Assembly (NCBI RefSeq): GCF_001645105.1
Contig: NZ_LKEG01000055.1
Span: 11,537-49,669, forward strand
DNA length: 38,133 bases
Direction: 5' to 3'
Source: Pseudomonas marginalis
Lineage (GTDB): Bacteria > Pseudomonadota > Gammaproteobacteria > Pseudomonadales > Pseudomonadaceae
Both the position numbers and the translations under genes were made by a program. Under the pieces are notes generated by a model that worked only from the letters and a program-made list of their open reading frames with translations, was not told where the DNA came from and searched no databases. Positions 16,255 to 24,942 of this stretch are shown piece after piece (position 1 is the first letter of the stretch; every line of letters begins with the position of its first letter).

Positions 16255-17382
16255 TTAGAGATTGCGTGAGATGACCATGCGTTGGATGTCGCTGGTGCCT
16301 TCGTAAATCTGGCAGACCCGCACGTCGCGGTAGATCCGCTCCAACGGGAAGTCGCTCAGGTAACCGTAACCGCCCAGGGTTTGCAAGGCGGCCGAACAGA
16401 CTTTCTCGGCCATTTCCGAGGCAAACAGCTTGGCCATGGAGGCTTCCACCAGCGCCGGCTTTCCGCTGTCGCGCAGGGCGGCGGCGTAATGCACCATCTG
16501 CCGAGCGACCGCGATTTGCGTGGCCATGTCCGCCAGGCGGAAGGCCACGGCCTGGTGCTCGATGATGGGCTTGCCAAAGCTTTCGCGCTCGCGGGCATAG
16601 TCACGGGCCGCTTCAAAGGCGGCGCGGGCCATGCCGACCGATTGCGAGGCGATGCCCACGCGGCCGCCTTCGAGGTTGGCCAGGGCAATCTTGTAGCCTT
16701 CGCCCTCCTCCCCAAGCCGATTGGCCACCGGCACTTTCACGTCTTCAAACAGGATCTGGCACGTATCGGACGCATGCTGGCCGAGCTTGTCTTCGACGCG
16801 GGCCACGGTGTATCCCGGCGAGTCGGTCGGTACGATAAAAGCGCTGATTCCGCGCTTGCCCGCCGCCGGGTCGGTCACGGCAAACACAATCACGACCCCC
16901 GCGTTCTGCCCGGAGGTGATGAACTGTTTGCAGCCGTTCAGCACGTAGTGGTCGCCTTCCAGGCGCGCACGGGTTTTCAGGCTGCTGGCGTCGGAACCGG
17001 CCTGGGGCTCAGTGAGCGCAAAGGCACCCAGCATGGCGCCGCTGGCCAGCGGCTTGAGGAAGTGCTCTTTCTGCTGGTCGTTACCGAATGTGAGAATCGG
17101 CACGCAACCGACCGAGTTGTGCACGCTCATGATCGTGGAGCAAGCGCCATCACCTGCCGCGATTTCTTCCAGGGCCATGGCGTAGGCCAGGTAACCGGTG
17201 TCGCAACCGCCCCACTGTTCCGGCACCAGCATGCCGAAAAAGCCCAGTTCGGCCATCTCGCCGATGGCTTCCTTGGGGAAACGGTGCTCGCGGTCCCAGT
17301 CGGCGGCAAAGGGTTTCAGGCGTTCCTGGGCAAAGTGCCGGGCCGCGTCGCTGATCTGCAGTTGTTCGTCATTGGGCAGCAT
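16255..17382 (-). CDS. Acyl-CoA dehydrogenase (2-methylbutyryl-CoA type likely)
   Basis: A 375-residue FAD flavoprotein with the family fold: ALTEPQAGSDAS near 122-133 and the catalytic Glu361 in IYEGTSDIQRM. It is a clear paralogue of the plus-strand dehydrogenase at 14227-15375, sharing HNSVGC, LANLEGGRVGIA and other blocks, so the convergent operons may have arisen by duplication of such a gene. Its partners (hydratase, dehydrogenase, thiolase) complete a beta-oxidation cycle ending in acetyl-CoA and propionyl-CoA, as in isoleucine breakdown. A good AAGGAG precedes the ATG. Confidence 0.93.
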   Translation of the reverse strand: MLPNDEQLQISDAARHFAQERLKPFAADWDREHRFPKEAIGEMAELGFFGMLVPEQWGGCDTGYLAYAMALEEIAAGDGACSTIMSVHNSVGCVPILTFGNDQQKEHFLKPLASGAMLGAFALTEPQAGSDASSLKTRARLEGDHYVLNGCKQFITSGQNAGVVIVFAVTDPAAGKRGISAFIVPTDSPGYTVARVEDKLGQHASDTCQILFEDVKVPVANRLGEEGEGYKIALANLEGGRVGIASQSVGMARAAFEAARDYARERESFGKPIIEHQAVAFRLADMATQIAVARQMVHYAAALRDSGKPALVEASMAKLFASEMAEKVCSAALQTLGGYGYLSDFPLERIYRDVRVCQIYEGTSDIQRMVISRNL

Positions 17383-17391
17383 CTGGGCTCC

Positions 17392-18576
17392 TTAATACAG
17401 GCATTCGACGGCCATGGCCGTGGCTTCACCACCACCGATGCAAATCGCGGCGACGCCGCGCTTGAGGCCTCTCTGGCGCAGGGCCGAGAGCAAGGTCACC
17501 AGGATCCGCGCACCCGATGCGCCGATCGGATGGCCCAGGGCGCAGGCGCCGCCATGGACATTGACCTTGGCGTGGGGGATTTCCAGCTTGCTCATGGTCA
17601 CGAGGCTGACCACGGCAAAGGCTTCGTTGATCTCGAACAGATCAACCTCATCCAGGTTCCAGCCAGTCTTGGTCATCAGTTTGCGAATTGCCCCGACCGG
17701 CGCCACCGGGAACAGACCCGGCTCATCGGCAAACGCGGCATGCCCATGGATCACCGCCAAGGGCTTGAGGCCACGTTGCTGCGCCTCGGACTGGCGCATC
17801 AGCACCAACGCCGCCGCGCCATCGGAAATCGAGCTGGAGTTGGCCGCTGTCACGGTGCCGCCTTCGCGGAATGCCGGTTTCAGGCTGCCGATCTTGTCCA
17901 GTTTGGCCTTGGGCGGCTGCTCATCATGCTGGATGGTTTTCTGTTCTTTGCCCACGGTGACCTGAACCGGGACAATCTCAGCGGCGAAGCTGCCATGGGT
18001 AATGGCCTCTTGTGCACGGGTCAACGAAGCAATGGCGAACGCGTCCTGGGCTTCACGGCTGAAACCGTTGTGCAGGGCGCAGTCTTCGGCAAAGGTGCCC
18101 ATCAGGCGGCCTTTGTCATAGGCGTCTTCCAGGCCGTCGAGGAACATATGGTCCAGCACCTTGCCGTGGCCCATGCGGTAGCCGTTGCGCGCGCGGTCCA
18201 GCAGGTAGGGTGCGTTGGACATGCTTTCCATGCCCCCGGCAATCACCACGTCGACACTGCCGGCCAGCAGTGAATCGTGAGCCAGGATCGCCGCCTCCAT
18301 GCCCGAGCCGCACATTTTGTTGAGGGTCGTGCAGCGCGTGGCCTTGTCCAGCCCGGCGCCCAGGGCAGCCTGGCGCGCCGGCGCCTGGCCGAGGCCTGCG
18401 GGCAATACGCAGCCGAACAGCACTTCATCCACGGCATCGGTGGCGATACCGGCGCGCTCGACGGCGGCACGAATCGCGGCGGAACCCAGCTGCGGCGCAG
18501 TCAAGCTCTTGAGATCGCCCTGGAACCCGCCCATGGGCGTGCGCACGGCGCTGACAATAACGATAGGATCAGTCAT
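17392..18576 (-). CDS. Thiolase (acetyl-CoA C-acyltransferase)
   Basis: A 394-residue biosynthetic/degradative thiolase. The acyl-accepting Cys89 lies in LNKMCGSGMEA, His349 in GGACALGHPIGASGAR, and the second cysteine Cys379 in CIGGGEATAM near the C-terminus; all three are intact. In this operon it probably cleaves 2-methylacetoacetyl-CoA to acetyl-CoA and propionyl-CoA. An acetoacetyl-CoA or 3-ketoacyl-CoA preference cannot be ruled out by sequence alone. A strong GAGGAG ribosome-binding site precedes the ATG, which lies 12 bases after the SDR stop. Confidence 0.95.
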   Translation of the reverse strand: MTDPIVIVSAVRTPMGGFQGDLKSLTAPQLGSAAIRAAVERAGIATDAVDEVLFGCVLPAGLGQAPARQAALGAGLDKATRCTTLNKMCGSGMEAAILAHDSLLAGSVDVVIAGGMESMSNAPYLLDRARNGYRMGHGKVLDHMFLDGLEDAYDKGRLMGTFAEDCALHNGFSREAQDAFAIASLTRAQEAITHGSFAAEIVPVQVTVGKEQKTIQHDEQPPKAKLDKIGSLKPAFREGGTVTAANSSSISDGAAALVLMRQSEAQQRGLKPLAVIHGHAAFADEPGLFPVAPVGAIRKLMTKTGWNLDEVDLFEINEAFAVVSLVTMSKLEIPHAKVNVHGGACALGHPIGASGARILVTLLSALRQRGLKRGVAAICIGGGEATAMAVECLY

Positions 18577-18588
18577 GCGGGTTGCTCC

Positions 18589-19356
18589 TCACTTCGCAGC
18601 CATGCGCAGGGCGCCGTCGAGACGGATCACCTCACCATTGAGCATGCTGTTTTCGATGATGTGCCGCACCAACGCGGCGTATTCGTCGGGTTTGCCCAGG
18701 CGTGGCGGGAACGGCACACCCGCCGCCAGGGAGTCGCGGACTTCCGGGGTCATGCCAGCCATCATCGGCGTTTCGAAGATGCCGGGGGCGATGGTCATCA
18801 CGCGAATGCCAAAGCGCGCCAGTTCACGTGCGGCAGGCAGGGTAAGGCTGGCGATGGCGCCCTTGGACGCGGCATACGCCGCCTGGCCGATCTGCCCGTC
18901 AAACGCCGCCACCGAGGCGGTGTTGATGATCACGCCGCGTTCGCCGTCGGTATTCGCCTCGGTTTCAGCGATAACGGCGGCCGCCAGGCGCAACAGGTTG
19001 AAGCTGCCGATCAGGTTGACATTGATCACCTGGGCAAAGCTCGCCAGGCCGTGGGGGCCGTTCTTGCCGAGGATTTTCTCGCCACGCACCACGCCGGCAC
19101 AGTTGACCAGCCCATGCAGGCCGCCAAAGGCTGCAACGGTGGCCTGCACGGCGGCCTCGGCCGCCGCTTCCTGGCTGATATCCGCGACGCAGCTGCGGGC
19201 ATTGTCGCCCAACTGCTTAGCCTTGGAGGCCACGGCATCGGCATTCAGGTCTACCAGCATCACCTTGGCACCCGCAGCGATCAGCATCTCGGCAGTCGCC
19301 GCACCGAGGCCCGAAGCACCGCCGCTGACCAGGAAGATCTTGTTTTCAATCTGCAT
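18589..19356 (-). CDS. SDR dehydrogenase, 3-hydroxy-2-methylbutyryl-CoA type
   Basis: A 255-residue short-chain dehydrogenase with the NAD-binding GGASGLGAA at 12-20, an Asp36 that favours NAD over NADP, NCAGVV at 85-90 and the catalytic Ser148, Tyr161 and Lys165 (YAASK). The sequence style matches the HSD17B10/type II 3-hydroxyacyl-CoA dehydrogenase group, which oxidises 3-hydroxy-2-methylbutyryl-CoA in isoleucine breakdown. It is the first gene of the minus-strand operon, with AAGGA seven bases before its ATG. The 200-base gap to the divergent bestrophin gene must hold its promoter. Confidence 0.93.
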   Translation of the reverse strand: MQIENKIFLVSGGASGLGAATAEMLIAAGAKVMLVDLNADAVASKAKQLGDNARSCVADISQEAAAEAAVQATVAAFGGLHGLVNCAGVVRGEKILGKNGPHGLASFAQVINVNLIGSFNLLRLAAAVIAETEANTDGERGVIINTASVAAFDGQIGQAAYAASKGAIASLTLPAARELARFGIRVMTIAPGIFETPMMAGMTPEVRDSLAAGVPFPPRLGKPDEYAALVRHIIENSMLNGEVIRLDGALRMAAK

Positions 19357-19439
19357 TGTTGTTTCCTTGAACGGTCCGAATCGTCGAAATAGTCGCCCCG
19401 CAGCGCTATAGCGGCAATGGTCAAAGCCCTCAACCTGGC

Positions 19440-19458
19440 TGACTGTTTTGGCCAGTCA
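19440..19458. promoter_or_regulatory. Inverted repeat in the SDR/bestrophin divergent gap
   Basis: TGACTG (19440-19445) and CAGTCA (19453-19458) are six-base inverted arms seven bases apart, in the middle of the 200-base gap between two divergent genes. It may be an operator for either gene. Nothing else in the gap stands out. Confidence 0.3.
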
Positions 19459-19556
19459 TCGAGCTCGCCGATCAACCGGTCGGCCCAAGCGATTGGACGG
19501 CTGGGGTGCTTGCTTCTAACCTGATGGCCTGCGCCACTCACGAAGCCCGCCCCTGA

Positions 19557-20450
19557 ATGATAGTCCGCCCCAAACCCAACCTGCTGGGCATCCTGTTTTC
19601 CCTCAAGGGCTCGATTGCCAAGCGCATCGCCCTGCGCAGCCTGCTGGTCACCTTGCTGGCCTCGGTGATCGTGCTGGTGGAAACCCTGCACCCGGCGTAT
19701 TTCTCCAAGGTCAATGCCACGCCGTTCACGTTGCTGGGGTTGTCGCTGTCGATCTTCATGAGCTTTCGCAATAACGCCTGCTATGACCGCTGGTGGGAAG
19801 GTCGCAAGCAACTGGGGCAGATGATCATCGATGTGCGCTCGTTGATTCGCGAAACCCAGGTGCTCAGTGACCCGGCCGAACGTGCGGGGTTGCTGCGCAG
19901 CCTGTGTGGCTTCGCCCATGGCCTGATCGCGCGGTTGCGCCATGAGGATGAAGCCCAGGCGATACAGCCTTGGAGCACGTTCCAGCCGCACCACCCCAAC
20001 CTCCCCGACCATGTCCTGCAACAGGTGGGTGCCCGGTTTTCCGCGTTGGCCGCGCAAGGTGCGATCAGTGAATGGCGCTACACCCAGCTGGAAGCGCGAC
20101 TGGTCAGCCTCAGTCAGGTGCAGGCGTCCTGCGAGCGGATCAAAAGCACGCCACTGCCCTTCCCCTACACCCTGCTGCTGCATCGCACCATTTACCTGTT
20201 CTGCATCCTGCTGCCATTCGCCATGGCTGAGCCGCTGGGCTGGTTGACGCCGGTGTTCACCGCCATCGTCAGCTACACGTTTTTCGGGCTGGATGAAATC
20301 GGCGATGACCTTGAGGACCCGTTCGGCTTTGATGAGAACGACCTGCCCTGCAATGCCATCCTGCGCACCCTTGAGCGCGAAGTACTCGCGGCCCTCGGTG
20401 AAACCGAACTGCCGCCGACGCTGGAACCGGTGGAATACGTGCTCACCTGA
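19557..20450 (+). CDS. Bestrophin-family membrane protein
   Basis: A 297-residue protein of the bestrophin/UPF0187 family, pentameric ion channels in the characterised members. Hallmarks are FSLKGSIAKRI near the N-terminus, a helix around LLVTLLASVIVLVETLHP, and the conserved FRNNACYDRWWEGRKQLGQ. A late segment with helices around LHRTIYLFCILLPFAMAEPLGW and YTFFGLDEIGDDLEDPFG is also typical, the last part with acidic residues. Ion selectivity cannot be told from sequence. There is no obvious ribosome-binding site before the ATG. The gene is monocistronic or leads into the TPR gene 76 bases downstream. Confidence 0.92.
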   Translation: MIVRPKPNLLGILFSLKGSIAKRIALRSLLVTLLASVIVLVETLHPAYFSKVNATPFTLLGLSLSIFMSFRNNACYDRWWEGRKQLGQMIIDVRSLIRETQVLSDPAERAGLLRSLCGFAHGLIARLRHEDEAQAIQPWSTFQPHHPNLPDHVLQQVGARFSALAAQGAISEWRYTQLEARLVSLSQVQASCERIKSTPLPFPYTLLLHRTIYLFCILLPFAMAEPLGWLTPVFTAIVSYTFFGLDEIGDDLEDPFGFDENDLPCNAILRTLEREVLAALGETELPPTLEPVEYVLT

Positions 20451-20526
20451 GAGGGGTTTGACACTCGCCGTGGTCTGACCGAAGCTGGTGGCTTTGTATT
20501 AGCTGCCTTAGCTTTCGGACGCCTGC

Positions 20527-21585
20527 ATGTCAAAGTCACGCCGTTACTCCATCATCGGCCTGTGCGCCCTGTTGTTGATTGTGCTGTTCACTTGGTATTT
20601 CTCTCGGTCCACCCCAGTGGCCGTGCCTCCCGCCATTGCCCACGGTTACGCCAAAGCCTTGAAACAGGCGCATAACGGCGAGCCTGGGGCGGCGCGCGTG
20701 CTGTATCAGCAGTTAGGCCGCCCAGACCTGACGCCCGAGCGCCGGGTGGCGCTGCATGCCGAGCTGCCCAACTACCCCAGCCCCCAAGCCTTGAAGCTGG
20801 CCGACAAAGACTTGAGCAGCGACTCACCCCAGGTACGCGAGGCCGCCATCCACAGTATTGTCGGCCTGGTGCCGACCGGTCAGCGCACACTGTTGCTCGG
20901 CCCGGTGCTGGATGATCCTGAACAGGAAGTACGGTTTGCCGCCGCCAATGCATTGCTGGGCTTGTCGCCCGACACCTTGGGCCTGTATTTCGGGCCCTTG
21001 CAGCAAGTGCTGGATGAGTTCGTGAAAAAGCTCAAGGCCCAGCCCGAAACCGCCGAAGGCTGGATTCAGCTGGCGCGTCTCTACATCCACAGCGCCCTGT
21101 TGCCGGACGCGCAACATGCGCTTGAGCAGGCCATGCGCTTGCAACCGGACAACCTGCAAGCCGTGGTAGCGCAGATTGAACTCCTGGACAAACAGGGCAA
21201 GTCCGAAGAGTCCCGCCAATTGCTGGCGCGCCAACTGGCGGCGCACCCTGAATCAGCCTACCTGCAACACGCCCTTGGCCTGTGGCTGTTGCACCATGGC
21301 GAACGCCCTTACGCACTGCTGGGCCTGTCGAAAGCGGTGGAGCTGGAGCCGGACAATCAGGACTACCGCTACGACCTGGCCACCACCCTGCACGCCCAGC
21401 AGGAATTGGAAGCGGCCCAGCGCCAGTTGGAAGAAATCATCCAGCGCCACCCGGCCAACCGCAAAGCGCGGGTGCTGCTGGTCAATTACTGGAAGGAAAG
21501 CGGCCAGTTGCAAAATGTCCAAGTGCTGCTCGCGCAACTTGAGCAACAGAACCCGGACGACCCGGCACTGCAGCAGGGCTTATAG
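20527..21585 (+). CDS. Membrane-anchored HEAT/TPR repeat protein
   Basis: A 352-residue protein with an N-terminal membrane anchor (residues ~8-24, LLLIVLFTWYF) and the rest probably periplasmic. Two HEAT-like helical repeats (VREAAIHSIVGL and VRFAAANALLGL, residues ~104-150) are followed by at least four tetratricopeptide-like units: GWIQLARLYIHSALLPDAQ, QAVVAQIELLDKQGKSEE, YLQHALGLWLLHHGERP and DYRYDLATTLHAQQELEAA. Such scaffolds mediate protein-protein contacts. The layout resembles cytochrome c biogenesis (CcmI-like) and other envelope TPR proteins, but no haem-handling gene lies nearby, so I give no function. Confidence 0.8.
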   Translation: MSKSRRYSIIGLCALLLIVLFTWYFSRSTPVAVPPAIAHGYAKALKQAHNGEPGAARVLYQQLGRPDLTPERRVALHAELPNYPSPQALKLADKDLSSDSPQVREAAIHSIVGLVPTGQRTLLLGPVLDDPEQEVRFAAANALLGLSPDTLGLYFGPLQQVLDEFVKKLKAQPETAEGWIQLARLYIHSALLPDAQHALEQAMRLQPDNLQAVVAQIELLDKQGKSEESRQLLARQLAAHPESAYLQHALGLWLLHHGERPYALLGLSKAVELEPDNQDYRYDLATTLHAQQELEAAQRQLEEIIQRHPANRKARVLLVNYWKESGQLQNVQVLLAQLEQQNPDDPALQQGL

Positions 21586-21675
21586 CGTGGTCACCATTTT
21601 TGTAAAACTGGCCTCGCGCTCATTTCCCCAGTAAAAGGTTGAACCGCCGCAAAGCGCTACGGTCAAGAGAATATG

Positions 21676-21695
21676 GCGCGGCCACATGGCCGCGC
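21676..21695 (+). terminator. GC-rich stem-loop between the TPR and kaiC-like genes
   Basis: GCGCGGCC (21676-21683) and GGCCGCGC (21688-21695) pair perfectly around an ACAT loop. No T-run follows. It lies about 90 bases after the TPR gene stop and 33 bases before the kaiC-like start, so it could act as a terminator or as leader structure for the downstream operon. Confidence 0.4.
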
Positions 21696-21728
21696 ATCCT
21701 CTACTCGTATGTGACCTGAGGGAACTTC

Positions 21729-23231
21729 TTGTCTACATCCAAAGCGCAACTATCCGAAAAAGCGGCCATTGGCATTGAAGGTCTCGATGACATTCTTGCC
21801 GGTGGACTCTCGCGCAGCCACCTGTTCCTGCTGGAAGGTGAGCCCGGTACCGGTAAAACCACGGTCGCCCTGCATTTCCTGCAGGCGGGGGCGAAAAGCG
21901 GCGAGCGATCGCTGTACATCACCCTATCGGAAACCGAGCGCGAGTTGCGTCACGGTGCCAAGTCTCACGGTTGGGACCTGGATGACAACATTCATATCTT
22001 CGAACTGACGCCGCCGGAAAGCCTGCTCAACGCCGACCACCAGCAAAGCCTGCTGTACTCCTCCGACCTGGAACTGGGCGAGGCCACCCGGCAGATCTTC
22101 GAGGTGGTGGAACGGGTGAAGCCGACCCGCGTGGTCATCGACAGCCTTTCGGAAATCCGCCTGCTGGCGCAAAGCTCCCTGCGCTATCGTCGGCAGATCT
22201 TGGCGATCAAGCACTACTTTGTGCGTTACGACGCTACCGTCTTGTTACTGGACGACCTCACCACCGAATCCCTCGACAAGACCGTGCACAGCGTTGCGCA
22301 TGGTGTCATCCGCCTGGAAGAGTTGACCCCCAACTACGGCGCCGAGCGCCGCCGGGTGCGTGTGGTGAAGTACCGCGGCCAGAAATACCGGGGCGGCTTT
22401 CATGACTTCACCATCATGCAGGATGGCGTCCATGTGTTCCCACGCCTGGTGGCCGCCGAGCATCGCGGGGGCTATAAACGCGAGACCTTGAGCAGCGGCA
22501 TTGCCGCGCTGGATGCGTTGATGGGCGGCGGGGTCGAGACCGGCTCCAGCAGCCTGATTCTCGGCCCGGCCGGTACCGGCAAGTCGCTGATCTCGATGAT
22601 CTTCGCCGCCGCTGCCGTGGAGCGCGGCGAAAAAGCTGCACTGTTTATTTTCGATGAAGAGCTGGGGTTGTTGTTCGAACGCATGAAAAACATGGGTATC
22701 GACCTCGCCGCCCTGCAGGAAACCGGCAACTTGCTGATCGAACAGGTCGATGCCGCCGAGTTGTCGCCGGGCGAGTTCTCGCACCGGGTGCGGCGTTGCG
22801 TCGACGAACGCGGAATCAAAACCGTGGTCATCGACAGCATCAACGGCTATCAGGCGGCAATGCCCGAAGAAAATGCGCTGATCCTGCATATGCACGAACT
22901 GCTGCTGTACCTCAATCGCCGGGGCGCGGCGACCTTTATGACGGTCGCGCAACACGGGCTGGTCGGTGATATGCAGGCCCCCGTCGACATCACCTATCTG
23001 GCGGACACGGTGATCCTGCTGCGCTACTTCGAAGCCTTGGGCAAGGTGCGTCGAGCCATCTCGATCATCAAGAAACGCACCGGTGCCCATGAAGCCACGA
23101 TTCGCGAATACCGAATCGGCAGCCAGGGCATGACCGTCGGCGAGCCCCTTGATAATTTCCAAGGCGTGTTGCGCGGCATACCGACCTACATGGGTGCAGG
23201 CTCCCCTTTGCTCAAGGATGAGGGGGTGTGA
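21729..23231 (+). CDS. KaiC-like double RecA-fold ATPase
   Basis: A 500-residue protein with two KaiC domains. The first has Walker A GEPGTGKTT at 37-45, the paired glutamates in SETERE near 68-73 and Walker B VVIDSLSEIR near 136-144. The second has GPAGTGKS at 279-286, FDEE near 308-311 and VVIDSINGYQ near 367-375. Characterised relatives are hexameric ATPases with autokinase activity. At the position matching the KaiC phosphosites Ser431/Thr432 I read Thr422-Tyr423 (in DITYLADT). The start is TTG with GAGGG about eight bases upstream. The stop overlaps the kinase start as GTGA, so the two are translationally coupled. No kaiA or kaiB is present, so a clock role is not implied; a kinase-linked signalling ATPase is likelier. 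Confidence 0.93.
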   Translation: MSTSKAQLSEKAAIGIEGLDDILAGGLSRSHLFLLEGEPGTGKTTVALHFLQAGAKSGERSLYITLSETERELRHGAKSHGWDLDDNIHIFELTPPESLLNADHQQSLLYSSDLELGEATRQIFEVVERVKPTRVVIDSLSEIRLLAQSSLRYRRQILAIKHYFVRYDATVLLLDDLTTESLDKTVHSVAHGVIRLEELTPNYGAERRRVRVVKYRGQKYRGGFHDFTIMQDGVHVFPRLVAAEHRGGYKRETLSSGIAALDALMGGGVETGSSSLILGPAGTGKSLISMIFAAAAVERGEKAALFIFDEELGLLFERMKNMGIDLAALQETGNLLIEQVDAAELSPGEFSHRVRRCVDERGIKTVVIDSINGYQAAMPEENALILHMHELLLYLNRRGAATFMTVAQHGLVGDMQAPVDITYLADTVILLRYFEALGKVRRAISIIKKRTGAHEATIREYRIGSQGMTVGEPLDNFQGVLRGIPTYMGAGSPLLKDEGV

Positions 23232-24898
23232 CGGCGCTCTCTCCCGTCTCCGAGCGTGCGATCGTCCTTGCTCCCATGGGCCGTGACGGGTCGCTGGCGT
23301 TGATGATGCTCAACGAGGCTGGCTACGCCGGCGTCACTGTCGGCAGCCTGGTGCAACTGTGCGAAGCGCTGGAGCAAGGTGCAGGCTTACTGATCATTGC
23401 GGCTGAAGCCTTGCGCGGGGTTGATCTGGAACCCTTGCTGGAGTACTTGCATCAGCAGCCGGCCTGGTCGGATTTGCCCATTGTGCTGATGACCCATCAC
23501 GGCGGCAGCGAACAGAATGGCTCATCCCACTTGAGCGGCTTGTTGGGCAACGTGACGTTTCTGGAGCGGCCGTTCCACCCTGTTACGTTGATCAGCCTGG
23601 TGAGTACCGCCCTGCGCGGTCGGCGCCGTCAGTACGAAGCACGTGACCGCCTGATTGACTTGAGCGAGAGCGAACTGCGCTTGCAGCGCACGCTGGAGAC
23701 CCTTGAGCAGCAAGTCGAAGAACGTACGGCGCAATTGCGCAGCAATGAAGAAGCCTTGCGCCAATCGCAGAAAATGGAAGCCGTCGGCCAATTGACCGGC
23801 GGCATCGCCCACGACTTCAACAACATGCTCACCGGCATCATCGGCAGCCTGGAATTGCTGCGCAGGCGTGTATCCCGGGGCAAGTTGGACGATCTGGACA
23901 GTCTTATCGACCTCGGTGTGACCTCGGCCAACCGAGCGGCGGGCCTCACCCATCGACTCCTGGCGTTTTCCCGTCGCCAATCACTGGATTCAAAACCCGT
24001 GGGGATCAACCAACTGGTGTTCTCCATGGGCGAGTTGCTGCAGCGCAGCATCAACGAGAGCATTACGCTGGACATGCGCCTGAACGACCAGCTCTGGACC
24101 GCCGAAGCCGACCCGAACCAGTTGGAAAGCGCCCTGCTCAACCTGGTTATCAATGCGCGAGACGCGATGCCCGCTGGCGGCAAGCTCACGGTCGAGACCG
24201 CCAATCGCCATCTCGACAATGTGTTCACGGCGGCCTATGGCACCCTGAAACCCGGTGACTACGTGGAATTGAGCGTCAGCGACAACGGCTGTGGCATTCC
24301 GGAAAGCGTGATGGGCCGCGTGTTCGATCCGTTTTTCACCACCAAACCGATTGGCCAGGGCACCGGCCTGGGGTTGTCGATGATCTACGGGTTTGCGCGC
24401 CAATCCCATGGCCATGTGACGATCCACAGTGAAGTGGGAAAAGGCACCACGGTCAGCCTGTTTTTGCCACGGTTTGTCGGTGAAATGGCAACGCACGAAG
24501 CGGTGAACCCGACGTTATTGCCATTCGCCAACGCGGGTGAAACGGTGCTCATCGTCGAAGATGACCCCGCCGTGCGTGTATTGGTCAGTGCGGTACTCAA
24601 AGAACTGGGCTACGCCTTTGTCCAGGCTGGCGATGCCGATACGGCGCTGCCGATCATCGAATCCGAGCAGCGTATCGACTTGATGATCAGCGATGTTGGC
24701 TTGCCTGGCATGAACGGCCGACAGCTGGCGGAAATCGGCCGGCAGATCCGACCGGAACTCAAGGTGCTGTTCATTACCGGGTATGCCGAGCACGCCGCCG
24801 TACGGGGAGGTTTTCTGGACCCTGGCATGCAATTGATCACCAAGCCGTTTACCTTTGACCTGTTGACGGCGAAGGTCAGGGAGATGATTCAGGCGTGA
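23228..24898 (+). CDS. Hybrid histidine kinase with degenerate N-terminal receiver
   Basis: A 556-residue cytosolic kinase without membrane segments. Residues ~10-130 look like a receiver fold, but the phosphoacceptor Asp is replaced (LLIIAAEAL around 54-62) and the usual Lys-Pro-Phe is RPF (114-116), so it is a pseudoreceiver. A coiled coil at ~140-180 leads to the HisKA box GGIAHDFNNML with His195. A HATPase domain follows with NLVINARDAMP, DNGCGIPE and GTGLGLSMIYGF. A C-terminal receiver has Asp489 in MISDVGLPGMNG. The GTG start overlaps the kaiC-like gene by four bases. The pseudoreceiver is a good candidate for binding the KaiC-like partner. The C-terminal receiver resembles the single-domain regulator at 36056-36421. 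Confidence 0.92.
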   Translation: MTALSPVSERAIVLAPMGRDGSLALMMLNEAGYAGVTVGSLVQLCEALEQGAGLLIIAAEALRGVDLEPLLEYLHQQPAWSDLPIVLMTHHGGSEQNGSSHLSGLLGNVTFLERPFHPVTLISLVSTALRGRRRQYEARDRLIDLSESELRLQRTLETLEQQVEERTAQLRSNEEALRQSQKMEAVGQLTGGIAHDFNNMLTGIIGSLELLRRRVSRGKLDDLDSLIDLGVTSANRAAGLTHRLLAFSRRQSLDSKPVGINQLVFSMGELLQRSINESITLDMRLNDQLWTAEADPNQLESALLNLVINARDAMPAGGKLTVETANRHLDNVFTAAYGTLKPGDYVELSVSDNGCGIPESVMGRVFDPFFTTKPIGQGTGLGLSMIYGFARQSHGHVTIHSEVGKGTTVSLFLPRFVGEMATHEAVNPTLLPFANAGETVLIVEDDPAVRVLVSAVLKELGYAFVQAGDADTALPIIESEQRIDLMISDVGLPGMNGRQLAEIGRQIRPELKVLFITGYAEHAAVRGGFLDPGMQLITKPFTFDLLTAKVREMIQA

Positions 24899-24942
24899 GG
24901 TAGATACCGCAAAGTCCTGACATATTGAAGGGCTGGCAGGCA

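Noticed and set aside
16282..18273. A 663-codon plus-strand open frame antisense to the acyl-CoA dehydrogenase and thiolase genes
   Set aside because: It mirrors the codon bias of two intact minus-strand genes. Its translation is Gly/His/Gln-rich without any domain, and it spans the boundary of two real genes.
21729..23231. A true circadian clock locus
   Set aside because: No kaiA or kaiB is present and the phosphosite pair differs; only a KaiC-like ATPase can be claimed.
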